DNA of 64,000 nt from Coriolopsis trogii. Its lineage: Eukaryota > Basidiomycota > Agaricomycetes > Polyporales > Polyporaceae. The notes below the pieces were generated by a model, which was not told where the DNA came from, made no database searches, and was given only the letters and a program-made list of their open reading frames with translations. The stretch spans positions 1,116,001 to 1,180,000 of the forward strand of contig JAHYIO010000037.1 in the NCBI GenBank assembly GCA_020543525.1, written 5' to 3'. Position 1 is the first letter of the stretch, and each line of letters opens with the position of its first letter. A program made the translations under genes and the position numbers. Shown here in pieces: positions 12,391 through 23,170 of this stretch.

Positions 12391-12396
12391 TGACTC
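12391..12396. promoter_or_regulatory. Putative Gcn4/CPC1 site (TGACTC) upstream of LEU2
   Basis: TGACTC is the core of the fungal general amino acid control element. It lies about 88 bp upstream of the LEU2 start codon in the LEU2/NOB1 divergent promoter. A six-base match can occur by chance, so this is inference from position and gene function. Confidence 0.35.
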
Positions 12397-12413
12397 GGGC
12401 TGTCTCAGTCCGT

Positions 12414-12427
12414 CGGACAGCCGTCCG
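12414..12427. promoter_or_regulatory. Inverted CGGAC-N4-GTCCG repeat in LEU2/NOB1 promoter
   Basis: CGGACAGCCGTCCG is a perfect 5-bp inverted repeat with a 4-bp spacer, 111 bp from the LEU2 ATG. CGG-containing dyads are the usual targets of fungal Zn2Cys6 factors. It is not the canonical Leu3 site (CCG-N4-CGG), so the binding factor is unknown. Confidence 0.3.
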
Positions 12428-12601
12428 AAAGCCATCGCACACAAATCACGCCAACCCACAGCGGGCGTCTGAACGTTTAGACTCGCCTATTTTGGGAAGC
12501 AGCTATATCAGTCCGATCGGGATCTAGATCTGCGCTATAGCAGCCACTTACTTTCCCCACGTGATCCAATATTTTCGTCTCTTCTCCCATCCTACACCAC
12601 T

Positions 12602-14236
12602 ATGGCTACTTCAGCATCGACGACTGCTTTGAGCGGCTCAAAACCGGCATGCAAACATCTTGTACTCGATGCTGGACCTCTTCTGTCGCTTTCGCCCCTG
12701 CGCGGTCTCGCGGAAACCTACTACACCGTGCCGCAAGTGCTCGAGGAGTTGAAGGACAAGCATGCGAGAGAACACTTTGAACGACTCGGATTGTCTGCAG
12801 GAGTTAGCATAGAGGTGAAAGGGCCTGCCACGACATCTGTTGCTCATGGTGCGTGCACTAAAGACGTAGGAAATGGGATGCTGAGGACGATTCCAGTCAT
12901 CCAGTGGGCTAAGAAGACAGGAGATTACTCCGTGCTCTCCCATGCTGATCTCTGTGTTCTTGCCTTGACATACGAGCTCGATGAGAAGGAGAAGACTGCG
13001 AGTGCAGAAGCGGCATCTACTTCTGCTGCGACTCGGCCATCAACAGAGGCAGCCGACTCTGGGCCTCTCGTCGACACACATCCCACCGCTCCGGAAGGAG
13101 AGCAAGCATCCCAAGGATCTGTCTCTGTGTCAGCCTGCGAGGAAGAAGGCAGGGGAGTGGCAGAAACCCCTGAGGATATCGCTTCCGAAGCCGAAGAGCC
13201 CCCTCCATCTGAAGACGAAGAAACAGACGAGGACGTCGCGAAGGATCTGCAGGAAAGGGAACCCCTGGATGCAGAGCTACATCCTGTCACGGACGAACAT
13301 ACGTCCGAAGCTCCTCCTGCTGCATCAACATCCCCCGCTACCGCAGACTCAGTCCTTCCGACACAGACTGCACCACCTCAACCCGTAGAGGAAGATGCCC
13401 CCATCTACGATGACCCGTCAGACGACGATGATGGTGAAGGCGAGTGGATAACGCCTTCAAACGTAGCTCTCCACAAGTCCCGTGCCCTCGACCTCCTTCC
13501 ATCTGCGGACGTTGGTCGGAAAGGCAAGAAGCAAGCGCAGGAAACGATTCCAGTCGGCTGCATGACGGCAGACTTTGCGATGCAAAACGTACTACTGCAG
13601 ATGGGTCTCGGGTTGGTCGGTGTAGAGGGCAAGCGTATAGAGCGGGTGAAGAGCTGGGTGCTGAGATGTCATGCATGCTTCAAGTACGGCTTCACCTTGA
13701 CTTGCTGTGACGCGCTAACCTCACAATATATCAGGATCTGCAAAGATGCTTCCCGCAAGTTCTGTCCTTCGTGCGGTAACCCGACCTTACTGCGCGCGTC
13801 CGTCACGATCTCCTCGCCCAACGCCGGCCCGAACACCCCTGCGATGCAGGTACATTTGAAAAAGAACTTCCAGTTCAAGACGCGGGGTACGATCTTCTCG
13901 ATTCCTGCGCCCAAACCCGGATCTGCAAAGACCGGTCCTGGAGAAGGCTTGATCCTTCGTGAGGATCAGGCATCGTGGCAACGCGCAAAGAAGCGTGCGG
14001 ACGGGAAGAGGGAGAGAGAGGAGAAGCGGATGCTGAACGCGGCGAGCAGGAGCGCGGAAGCCGGTCAGGGTGGCGCGGTGTTGGGGAGCTGGATGGATCC
14101 CGACTGGGTGCCGGAGATCTTGAGTGCGGGGGCGGGCGGGAAGGGGAGGAGTGTACGCGCGAGAGGCTTCGATGGGGACATGCCGACCATCGGTTATGGG
14201 AGGAAGAATCCCAATGAGAGGAAGAGGAAGAGTTGA
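12602..14236 (+). CDS. NOB1: 20S pre-rRNA endonuclease NOB1
   Basis: Three exons (12602-12848, 12897-13683, 13735-14236) give about 511 residues. The N-terminal PIN domain starts HLVLDAGPLLSLSP, with catalytic Asp23, and continues through VIQWAKKTGDYSVLSHADLCVLAL. An acidic, low-complexity spacer (~130-300) follows. Then comes the zinc ribbon WVLRCHACFK...KFCPSCGNPTLL, with four cysteines as two CxxC pairs, and a basic C-terminus ending NPNERKRKS. NOB1 cuts 20S pre-rRNA at site D to make mature 18S rRNA. Both introns (48 and 51 nt) are multiples of three without stops, so an unspliced reading frame also stays open. Homology argues that both are removed. It converges on ARPC3 with a 136 bp gap. 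Confidence 0.93.
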   Translation: MATSASTTALSGSKPACKHLVLDAGPLLSLSPLRGLAETYYTVPQVLEELKDKHAREHFERLGLSAGVSIEVKGPATTSVAHGACTKDVGNGMLRTIPVIQWAKKTGDYSVLSHADLCVLALTYELDEKEKTASAEAASTSAATRPSTEAADSGPLVDTHPTAPEGEQASQGSVSVSACEEEGRGVAETPEDIASEAEEPPPSEDEETDEDVAKDLQEREPLDAELHPVTDEHTSEAPPAASTSPATADSVLPTQTAPPQPVEEDAPIYDDPSDDDDGEGEWITPSNVALHKSRALDLLPSADVGRKGKKQAQETIPVGCMTADFAMQNVLLQMGLGLVGVEGKRIERVKSWVLRCHACFKYGFTLTCCDALTSQYIRICKDASRKFCPSCGNPTLLRASVTISSPNAGPNTPAMQVHLKKNFQFKTRGTIFSIPAPKPGSAKTGPGEGLILREDQASWQRAKKRADGKREREEKRMLNAASRSAEAGQGGAVLGSWMDPDWVPEILSAGAGGKGRSVRARGFDGDMPTIGYGRKNPNERKRKS

Positions 14237-14372
14237 GGCGTACGATAGAGCGATAGATAACTTACCTATACGTTAGAGGAGAACACTGTCACGCATGGGG
14301 GTATCATCCTGGTGATAGAATGGAAATGCTTGTAATACATTGTTGTTGTACGATGCGTCTCCAATGCGTCTA

Positions 14373-15033
14373 TTACGAGCCCAAGCTGCGGTTCATGAAC
14401 CTCCTCTTCTGGAAGGACATCCACCACTTGCTGGGTTTACCCGTACCATCAGCATATAGCTTCTCGACAAGGCGCGCTGCAAGTTCCTGTCGCACTTGCG
14501 TGAGGTAGCCACGAAGGTAGTCTGGGGGGAGGGGATGCAAGTTCAACGCATGGGATGACATGATCCCGTCCGTATGACACTCACCTGCATCTGCACGGGT
14601 CGCGGGAGGAGCGTAATGCGCGTTGAGCGCAAAGTTGGCGTCTCCGGGAATGGGGAAGTTGTCGACCGCTAATGTGTTGAGCATCTTGGTCGCCTCAATC
14701 ACGCCGGGGACCGTTCTCGAAGTGCCGATCTTGGCGAGACAGTCTGAGACGAAGAGGATGAGGATTATGAGGAGACGATCGGCGGGTCCCTTGATCTCGA
14801 AGTTGCGGAAGAGGGAGTTGGCACGAAAGAGGTCGAGGGTTTCGTCGATGATATCAGCTTCTGACGGATCGGCTACGCATTGTGTACGTTGGTGTCGGAA
14901 GGAAGTGCGAGAGAAGGACAAACGCACCGAGGGGAGCTGGCCCGCGGTACTTGGACTTAATTGGAAGAATAGAGACGTTCCCGACCTGACGAACGTCGGG
15001 GACCTCATTGAACGCTGAATGATATGCCTGCAT
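14373..15033 (-). CDS. ARC18: Arp2/3 complex subunit 3 (ARPC3, p21)
   Basis: Three exons (15033-14928, 14872-14585, 14521-14373) give about 180 residues, the usual length. The start reads MQAYHSAFNEVPDVRQVGN, followed by ILPIKSKYRGPAP. The core ADIIDETLDLFRANSLFRNF, EIKGPADRLL and DNFPIPGDANFALNAHYAPP is strongly conserved in ARPC3, as is the C-terminal DGTGKPSKWWMSFQKRRFM. The subunit is part of the seven-protein complex that nucleates branched actin filaments for endocytosis. It is divergent from YVC1 with 345 bp between start codons, which hints at a shared promoter. Confidence 0.95.
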
Positions 15034-15378
15034 AAACTGTCATCCTACGCTGCTTGTACTAGGAACGTCATGGACGTACTGGCATAGTGGACGATCTTGG
15101 GAGACACGATGAGCAGCACTGCGATGACCCGCCCGCAGTGTCAAGCACGGAGTCGGCAACGCCCGCGAGTGCCGCAATGCGCGGGAACCCGGGCCGGATT
15201 GAGGGTGGGGAGATGGACGTCATGAAAGTTGGACTCCGTCTCTCGCGTACCGCGTCCCTCGCCGCGCCTTGTCTTCTCCCTCGTCCTCTTCGTGAGTTTC
15301 ATTTACCTGGTGTTGGTTTGAGCTGCTGTACAACACTATCTACGACCTGACGACCCGTGTCCGCGACGTAGGAACACT
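15034..15378. other. Divergent promoter region, ARPC3 / YVC1
   Basis: This 345 bp stretch separates two start codons on opposite strands. It contains pyrimidine-rich tracts on the YVC1 side. No TATA box, ORF or repeat stands out. Confidence 0.5.
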
Positions 15379-18300
15379 ATGGAGGCTCCCTCCGTGGTAG
15401 AGGACCAGATTTCCTCGCTGGGCTCGATCGCCGAGTCCCTCGATCCATCCCCGGACACTATCACTAGTGAGCTCGACTCGCGTATATCTGCGTAATGACT
15501 GAGTGAAATGGTCGGTGCAGGTCTTGTCAAGCGTATCAGAGCCATGACTCTCAAGCTTCTGCCGGTCGAAGTCCCTCTGGAGAGCATCAGCGATCCGACT
15601 AGTCGAATTATCACTCCTCAGGTCATCAACGCATACATGGCTGCTGCTGGTGATTTTATGGAAGCAGTGCGTAATACGTAACGTTTACTCTAGCCCTATC
15701 TTCTCTTACCAACTTGCACGCTTGAAGCTGCCATATTGCCTCCTCCGCGCCCGCAAAGAGTTCATGTGGGAAGCCAACCACTATCCCGCAGACTATGAAG
15801 AAAACCAATGCAGAGGTATGGAAAAGTATCACTTGGTAACTGTTTTTTCACTCACCATGTACAAGCCATTGCTTGTGAGGTTCTCGCTCGTCGTGTTGTA
15901 CACCAGGCTGCTCCGGAGCAAATCCCCGCTATCATGTCTGCCCGTTTCAGGCATAAAGAAATTGACGGTGACGTTAGCGGACGGGTCAGTGCCTTGGAAA
16001 TGGCAATTGACTCTCACTGGTATGTTATGTAAATGCGGAGGAAACAGTTCCATAGCTGATCACAATACCCACAGCACAATCTTCTTGTCGTCCAGTGAAG
16101 CTCAAGACGGCGAGCACCTCTTACCCAATCCGTGAAACGACCACACTCATATTGCTTGCAGTTGTGCAAGACCTTTGGTGCGGAAGGACCATCCAGGTTT
16201 ACGATGACGATGGGGACGTGAATTGTAAGATCGCGATACTCCTTATCACGCTAGTGGCGGTCGCGAGTAACAGCTTTTCCAGTCATAGCGTATAGCAGAG
16301 TTCACTATGGTAGTCTCTGGAGTCGTCTGGATCCTACCCGACTAGGCGTTCCAAGGTATCAGAACATGTTCAGGATTGCAGTCTGGTTTCTTTTCCTGTT
16401 TGCGTACTCTCAGGCAGGTTGGTGGCGCGCACACCATTCACAAACATCGGTCACTCATACATCGTCGCAGTTCGTGAGCCGTTGGACAAGCTTGATCCTG
16501 ATCATGGGGACCTCGACATATGGGAGATTGTCATGTACGTTCTTGGTCTGGCGTTCGCTGTGGAAGGTGAGATACACTGTCGTCTCTACTCAGGTGGCGG
16601 GAGCTTACACAAGTTTATGACAGATTTGCACAAGGTATTTATGTTCTCAACTCTGATAGATCTGATGACCATGACTGGTCTATGTACAGATCTTCAAGCT
16701 TCTTATGCTTGTGTCCTGGTGGGCGTTCGGGTTTTGGAACGTCGTCTCAGTCGTCACCGACTGTCTTCTTATGGCCGCCTTTGTGCTGCGGATGGCTGGC
16801 ATTGGCTCTGGAGGAAGTGAAGCTACTATGCTTCGTCTACGTAGCTTCCAGTGCTTGAGTTTTGTTGCACCTTTGCTTTGGTACGTTGCTCTTATGTAAG
16901 AGCATCATCGGTCAATAGGCAGCTAATCATTCACCCCTGCGACCCTCCTTCAGGATGAGTGAGTGTGGCTGACATTCCCAGACTTGACCGTCGATGTCGC
17001 TCATACCTTGATCAGAGCTTATTCCAATCTTTGACGGTTACAAGTAAGTTAAGAGGAACGGAGATTGCTTGCACCTGTATCTCTGACTACGCTTCGAAGG
17101 TTCGTCGGGACAATGCAAATCTGCGTCGCACGCATGCTCAAGGAATCTGGATTCTTCTTTTGTGTATGTTTGACTTGGATCTGCAGTGCGACTCCTGGTC
17201 TCATCACTCGGTGTGAAGCTCCTTGCCCTGTTAGGTATCGGATTCTTGCAAGGTCTATATGCATTGGACGCTGCAGACGGACAGACGGATGACCCAACTC
17301 AAGTGCGTGGATTCCAGCTGAATATCCTGCTAACACGTCTCATTGGCGCTGTTCTAGATATTGAATGTTCTCATTCAAGCGTTACTACAGTACGTCCATC
17401 GGTTTACACGATCACGTCCACCCTAGATTCACCCAAATTCGTCAGAGCGCCCAATTACGAAATGTTCAACCCTTCGTGAGTTCGTGATCTGCTCGTGCAT
17501 GGTCGGAGCCCTTAAATCGAGAATACAGGCCGCTTGGACTGTCCCTCTATTACCTGTGCGTCCTTTTATTATGACCTCGCTGTACTCGCCATTTACACGA
17601 GTTCCGCTACAGTTGGAATGTCGCCACCGCAGTGATTCTCTTGAACGTCCTCATCTCCTTATTCTCTTCCGCTTATGAGGATGTGAGTCCGAGTCTGCTT
17701 CAATGCCCTACTGTATTCACACCCTGCCAGGTAGTAGAGGACGCTGCCGCAGAGTACCTAACTTACTTTGCTGGCAAAGTCATCGCCATGATTAGAGCGC
17801 CCGATGAGTTCATCTACCCGCCGCCATTCAATATCGTCGAGATTTGCATCTCGCCTGCCGAGTACGTGAGCTCATCTCTAGCGGCGTATTGGCAGCTCAC
17901 CAGCGCATATAGGTTCTTCGCCAGCGGCGAGACTTACAGGAAGGTCGGTATTTTGTCTGGAGCGTTATACCTTCCCGCTCATCCACGTATATATAACAGA
18001 TCAATCGCACGATCATGCGCATTGTCTTCTTCGTCCCCCTCTGCATGATTGTCCTTTGGGAGGCGCAGCTTGATCCGTCACAGAATCGCTGGGTCAAAGA
18101 CTGGTTCAGCTCTGCAGACGATGGTGGCGAAGATACACCGGCTTACCAGGATCCGGAGGTCAATGGAGAGGATGGCAACCGTGGGCTTAGAATTAGCAAG
18201 GTGCCTTTCAAGGAACTCGTGCAGATGTTCCCCGATACCACGCATGTGAGTGCATACCTGTGTCCCATGGCGACGATGTACTGAAGCGTTTCCGCTTGTG

Positions 18301-18412
18301 ACAGTCCAGCGAGGCGGTCATATTGAGGGAGGTCAAGCGATTGCGCGACGAGATTGCGGAGTTGAAGCAATTGATCAAAGATATAGCGGCCGAGAAGGCA
18401 AAAATGGACTGA
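15379..18412 (+). CDS. YVC1: Vacuolar TRP-type calcium channel YVC1
   Basis: Twenty-three coding exons are needed: 15379-15466, 15521-15666, 15728-15815, 15866-16019, 16075-16109, 16162-16224, 16283-16417, 16471-16566, 16624-16634, 16690-16880, 16954-16958, 17016-17043, 17100-17161, 17187-17210, 17235-17302, 17358-17389, 17446-17475, 17529-17555, 17613-17682, 17731-17861, 17913-17943, 18000-18245, 18305-18412. The product is about 622 residues. The N-terminus is soluble (LPYCLLRARKEFMWEANH). Six membrane helices follow, with a pore region near NPSPLGLSLYYLWNVATAVILLNVL. The C-terminus has a coiled coil (EVKRLRDEIAELKQLIKDIAAEK). The family releases Ca2+ from the vacuole on stretch or osmotic shock. 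Two exons are 11 and 5 nt and one intron is GC-AG; each is required by phase. Confidence 0.88.
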
Positions 18413-18639
18413 GAGAGTATCAACCGGAGGACACTTCACTTACGAATTGACATGATCGATTATGCACTTCTGACACGAACTTTGGACTATATGATGTGAC
18501 CCTATCAAGCAGTGTATGTCTACTTCTACAATGATGTGTGTTTTGCTTTGCGAATTACATAACTACAATTGGATTAGTCGTACATACTACATGCAATCTG
18601 AGGCTGATGGTGTAGAGTGCATAAGCCACAATCATCCGC

Positions 18640-19457
18640 TCACGATTCGTCCATCTGGTCGGCAGCAGCTTCTCGTGTAAGTTGCGTGAGGACGCCCATG
18701 CCGCGAACGAAGAACGGTCGAATCTCGTTGATCTCCATTGCGGCCAAATTGGGAAGCTGTATTTGCGCAGTCAGCACCAGGGAGCCTCTGGGTAGCTCAA
18801 GTGGGAGATAAAGCGGACGTACGATAAGTTCGTTATGATCCAGCTTCGAGAGACCGTCTCGACTCTTGGCTTGTCGAGCTTCTCGGATATCCTTGAGTAG
18901 GGTCCGTATCTTCTCCGGGTTCTGGAGGTCATCGGCTGCTCTATGTGATGAGTGGCTTCAGCGCAAAGAGAGCACAGGTGGTTACGAAGGTCTGCTGCAC
19001 GTACACATCCAGCAATATCTTTGCGATCTCTGCAAAGCGGAAGGGCATTTCGCTGAAACTCGGTTCAGTAGTTTCCAGTGTTAGTCTGTCCTGCAGGTAT
19101 TCTATGCGGTACTGAGTGGCAGACTCCATGATTCGACCAGCTCCGTTGACATCTGCGCACCGACGTTCAGCCATATTGGAGGGACGATGTGGCACTTTTT
19201 CTTGAGCTTCAGGTTAGATGCCATCCAAAGAGGGACTTTGCATTTCGTAGGTGGTCGTAAAGGACCGTATGCTCCCTAACATGATATAGAATCCGGGTTA
19301 GGCATTAGGCGCAGTATTTATTGGTTGACAGGCCTACGGAGATGAATGCAGTGCGTTCCATGGAAACCAGAGGGACGATCTCGACGAGCTGCTCAGACGC
19401 CACGAGTTCGAGCTCGAGTGGAGTGATCGATGTTCGCAGAGACGGTGGGAGAGCCAT
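18640..19457 (-). CDS. PSF2: DNA replication complex GINS subunit PSF2
   Basis: Five exons (19457-19338, 19275-19161, 19101-19005, 18940-18823, 18756-18640) give about 188 residues. The start MALPPSLRTSITPLELELVA and the core LRPPTKCKVPLWMASNLKLK, KKKCHIVPPIWL, MPFRFAEIAKILLD and IREARQAKSRDGLSKLDH are diagnostic of PSF2. The C-terminal helix reads MEINEIRPFFVRGMGVLTQL. GINS (Sld5, Psf1-3) joins Cdc45 and MCM2-7 to make the replicative helicase. It converges on YVC1 (227 bp gap) and is divergent from haspin, 439 bp between ATGs. An ACGCGT box sits in that shared gap. All splice phases agree. Confidence 0.95.
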
Positions 19458-19896
19458 AACTCAGAGGTCACACTGTAGCCAAGGCAAGAAGATGTAAAAT
19501 GTCATAAGTATCCGGAAAGCGACCTAGAGAGTATTGCACTCACAGTACGTACTCAGAGCAAGAGACGGACGCGACGAATTGGGCGCCCAAGGTTGTGGGC
19601 GCGTGTAACGATCACGTGAGATGACGCGTGTCGCGTTTTGCCACGGTTGGAATTTACGATCTCAGATCCGACTTGTAAGTACCTCTCCCGCCACCTCCAT
19701 CAGCTCTGACACTGGAGTTCACCTCAGGCCGGGTTCTTACGGCAGCTTCAACTCTGCAGCGGCCTTCGATTCTCTCTACTGTCTGGCTCTACCTCGACAT
19801 AGCACAGCTTCTTCTCTCAATATTCCTTTACTCGCACACTGGTCTCTGTGGGCAGCAGTTTCTCTCTTCCTGCTCGCCTTCAGCATCCTCTACAAA
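19458..19896. other. Divergent promoter region, PSF2 / haspin
   Basis: The 439 bp gap between the two start codons holds an ACGCGT box (19624-19629), a nearby GACGCGAC and a CACGTG E-box core just before the MCB. The haspin frame stays open upstream of its chosen ATG into this region, but that part shows no kinase-family similarity and was left out. Confidence 0.5.
19624..19629. promoter_or_regulatory. MluI cell-cycle box (MCB) between PSF2 and haspin
   Basis: ACGCGT is the binding core of the G1/S factor MBF in yeasts. It lies 167 bp upstream of the PSF2 start and 268 bp upstream of the haspin start, both cell-cycle genes. The match is exact, and a further GACGCGAC lies about 50 bp away. 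Function is inferred from context. Confidence 0.45.
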
Positions 19897-22532
19897 ATGT
19901 TGGGTACCCGCACCAAGCAGGTCTTTTCCTATGGCCGCCGCGGACAGCGCGTTGTTAATGTCTACGATGACTACGACCGCAAGAAGACTAGGGACTCCGA
20001 GGTATCGAGCACGAACCTGAAGCCCGAGAATGACGTCCCCATTGCCCATACTTCCGCAAAGTCCGCCAAAGAGGTGATCTCTGGCAAGTCTATCACATCG
20101 CTCAAAGATTCGCCAATGCGGTCTCTCTCCTCGAAAAGGCCGAGGAAGTCCCCGAAGACCGCGAAAGTCGGCAAGGTCGATGTTGGGAAGCCGGTGCACC
20201 GCCATCCTCTCGGGTCCATCGCCCCCAATGCCCCTGCGTCCCCTGCTGTACCTCCTGCCGTCCGAGCAAAGCGTCGTCCCACTGTCCGGAAAGTGTCCCC
20301 TTTGGCGCCTAATTCGCCGATTGTGTCTGTGGACATACTCGTCCTGGATGCGAAAGGGCGGCGGGTCAGCGAAGAACATCGAGTATCTCGCGCAGATGTT
20401 CAAGCCAACACTCTGAGTCCGTCACCGCCCATACCAGCAAGACCCATACCTCGCGTGCAAGCGAAGTCGAAGAAAGCAGCCCAGGTCATCGTGATCAGCT
20501 CTGACTCTGAAGACGAAGTGCCCGTAGCGCGCCCAAAACGTGCCGCCAAGGGTAAAGCACGTCCGTTGATCATCTCCGACGACGAAGAGGACTCAGGAAG
20601 TGATTACAACCCTTTTAAGAACGCCTCTGATGCCGATACCTCCATCGAGGAAGTCGTCCACACTACCCCTCGCTTCAGGCGCGGCGTACAGCGGATGAAG
20701 TCGAACGCGATCCTGTCACCTTCACCTACACCATCTCTGTCCCCTCCGTCCAGCCCGCCGAAAGAAGCTCCTGCGATCCCTGGACCGAGTCGCGTACCTC
20801 CCTCTCAACGCACATCCATTCCCCCAACTCAGGCTTACCCTCTCGTCCGCAACCAAACCCTCCCAGCTCAGTTGGCTCGTCCTCTTGCCATTGGTCCATT
20901 CGCATCGTTGCCTGACTTCGACAATGAGAGTGGACCTAGTCGTTCCAAAGCCCGGGTCTTGACCCCGATCCGTCGACGTCCCGGTCGAGCCCCCTTCCCT
21001 GCGCCACCCTCTCCTCCCTCCCCGACAACACCATCCGAGGTGGACCTTGACATGTCCTTCGACTTTGGCCAGCTCGCGCTATCTCCAAGTGCTCTCGCAG
21101 AAGTACAGCGCCTCGAAGCGGAGAGCGCCCCTTCGATACCGGTATATGTCCGTCCGCTGCTCGATGAATGCGCACAGCCCACTCCGCACGAGTTCTCTGC
21201 CTTCATCGAGATGTTCCCTCACGATCCGATTGTGCGCGTCCGTGCGTCTGCAGCTGCGCCAACATTCCAGAAGATCGGCGAGGCGAGCTTCTCGGAGGTG
21301 TTCGGGATCGGTGATGTCGTCCTGAAGATCGTGCCCCTACGAGACGAGGAGCGTGGAGGTGTCTTTCTCGATGCCGATGGACCCGCACCAAGCGATGCGA
21401 AGGACGTCCTGCAGGAAATCATTGTTACCAGGGCAATGGGTGCATGCTGTCCAGGATTTGTGGAACTGCTGAGGACGTATGTTGTTCGGGGGAAGTATCC
21501 TTCCCTGTTACTCGATCTGTGGGACGAGTATGATCAGCGGAAAGGAAGTGAGAGCGTTCGCCCAGGTCTGTCCCCTTTCTCTTTGCCTGGGTACATGAAT
21601 AGAGGTCTGATGTATGCGCACATTACTCAGACACCTTCACGGTCTCGCAGCTGTATGCGATTATCGTGCTGCCGAACGGCGGTCCAGATCTGGAAGCGTA
21701 CACGTTCAGTACACCGACAAAGACCGGTTGGCGGCAGGCGTGTAGCGTCTTCTGGCAGGTGACACGTACCCTTGCAGAGGCTGAAGAGCTCGTGAGCTTC
21801 GAGGTGCGTGTATAGTCACGCACAGAACGTCCGCGCCGACTCACTTGTGCAACTTCAGCACCGTGACTTGCATTGGGGTCAGATCCTGATCAAGGACGTG
21901 CCAGCGAAGAAGGCGTCCCGCAGGAAGACTCACACCTCGATGGACGACCCCGACCACGGCGTCCTCGTCACTATCATTGACCTCGGGCTCGCCCGCATGA
22001 ACGCACACGACGGCGTACACTGGACGCCGTTCGACGAGGAGACCTTCGAGGGCGAGGGCGACTATCAGTTCGACGTGTACCGCATGATGCGCAACCACAA
22101 CGAAGGCGCGTGGGAGGAGTTCCGGCCGCTGACGAATGTCATGGTGAGTCGTGACCGCTCATGCGTCTGCTGCAGGACGGAAGGAAAGGAGCTGAAGCTG
22201 ACTCGTGTGCGCGCCTACAGTGGCTCCATTACCTCGTGCTGAAGCTGCTGCAGTCGAAGCATCTCCGCGCACCTGGTGTTCCGCGGAAGAGCACTGCGGT
22301 ACAGCTGGGGACGGGCACGGGGTTCAGTGAACGCGAGTGCTATGAGTGTCTGAAGGAGATCGAGGGCATCCTTGCGCAGCGCCTCGCGGGTATTAAAGCT
22401 CCGCAGGCTGCGAAGAAGGGCAGACGGAAAACACAGGCACCATCGAAGGTCACTAAGGTCAAGGAGGCTGCAGGGCCCCAAAGTGCGGCTGAGCTGTTGG
22501 GTTTGGCTGTGGCTAGAGGGTGGGTGGAATGA
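19897..22532 (+). CDS. hrk1: Haspin-type serine/threonine kinase
   Basis: Four exons (19897-21565, 21631-21803, 21859-22143, 22221-22532) give about 812 residues. The N-terminal ~450 residues are disordered, basic and serine/proline-rich, opening MLGTRTKQVFSYGRRGQRVV. The kinase domain starts with the haspin-style loop KIGEASFSEVFGIGD and has VVLKIVPL for the ATP-binding lysine. The catalytic loop is HRDLHWGQIL (Asp617), with IIDLGLAR in place of DFG. Haspin phosphorylates histone H3 Thr3 and recruits the chromosomal passenger complex in mitosis. The ATG at 19897 was chosen because the family similarity begins there. The C-terminal tail after ~730 is lysine-rich. Confidence 0.9.
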
Positions 22533-23170
22533 ACCATCCGATTGTCTCCGTATAGTTGTAGTCTTGTGGTTCTACGTTTCTGTATCATACACATACCCCA
22601 AGCTATGTTTCATCGGATGTAATCAATGGCTGGCTGTCGGACTGCAGAAAACGCTCCATGGACCAGTGAACGTTTGAACGACAGCTTCAGTATTCATTAG
22701 ATAGGCGTAAGTACTGCTACATCTGGGATGATTCGAATCATTTGCGGAACCCACGAGCTAGCAATGTGACGAGGATAACTGCGCGACTGTGCGATAGACA
22801 GCGATGAGCGGAGAAGACGAGGGACGGGACGACAGACAGACAGCATTCTGGATAAGATACGTGGAGAGTCCAATGTGGGAGATTGGGGATACAGAAGATT
22901 TGTGTAGTACAGAAGACGTTCGAATCGGTTGAATAAAATTAGCAGTCGTTTCATCGTGACAATGAAGTCTGAGTTGCGGTTGTGGAAGAACACGCACCCC
23001 TGCACATCATCTCGAGCAGGGGAATAGAAAGTGGCGAAAGGGACACCCAGAGGGCAGGCGCACAAGCTCGAAGGGTATTCTGGATCTCTCGACGGATCAT
23101 CCGTTGTGTTTGAAAGTGAAGTGCCGGCGATACGGGTGCCCGCTGATATTGGCACGTTCGGTGAGTTCAT
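22533..23170. other. Intergenic region after haspin
   Basis: About 640 bp between two convergent genes. A minus-strand open frame covers part of it but has no recognisable motif, odd composition and no splice context, so it was not called. Nothing else was seen. Confidence 0.5.

Noticed and set aside
17390..17445. Possible frameshift between two YVC1 exons
   Set aside because: Using the acceptor at 17445 rather than the nearer TAG restores phase and gives ALLQAPNYEMFNPS.
22697..23170. 157-residue minus-strand frame downstream of haspin
   Set aside because: No recognisable domain and no ATG or splice context that improves it.
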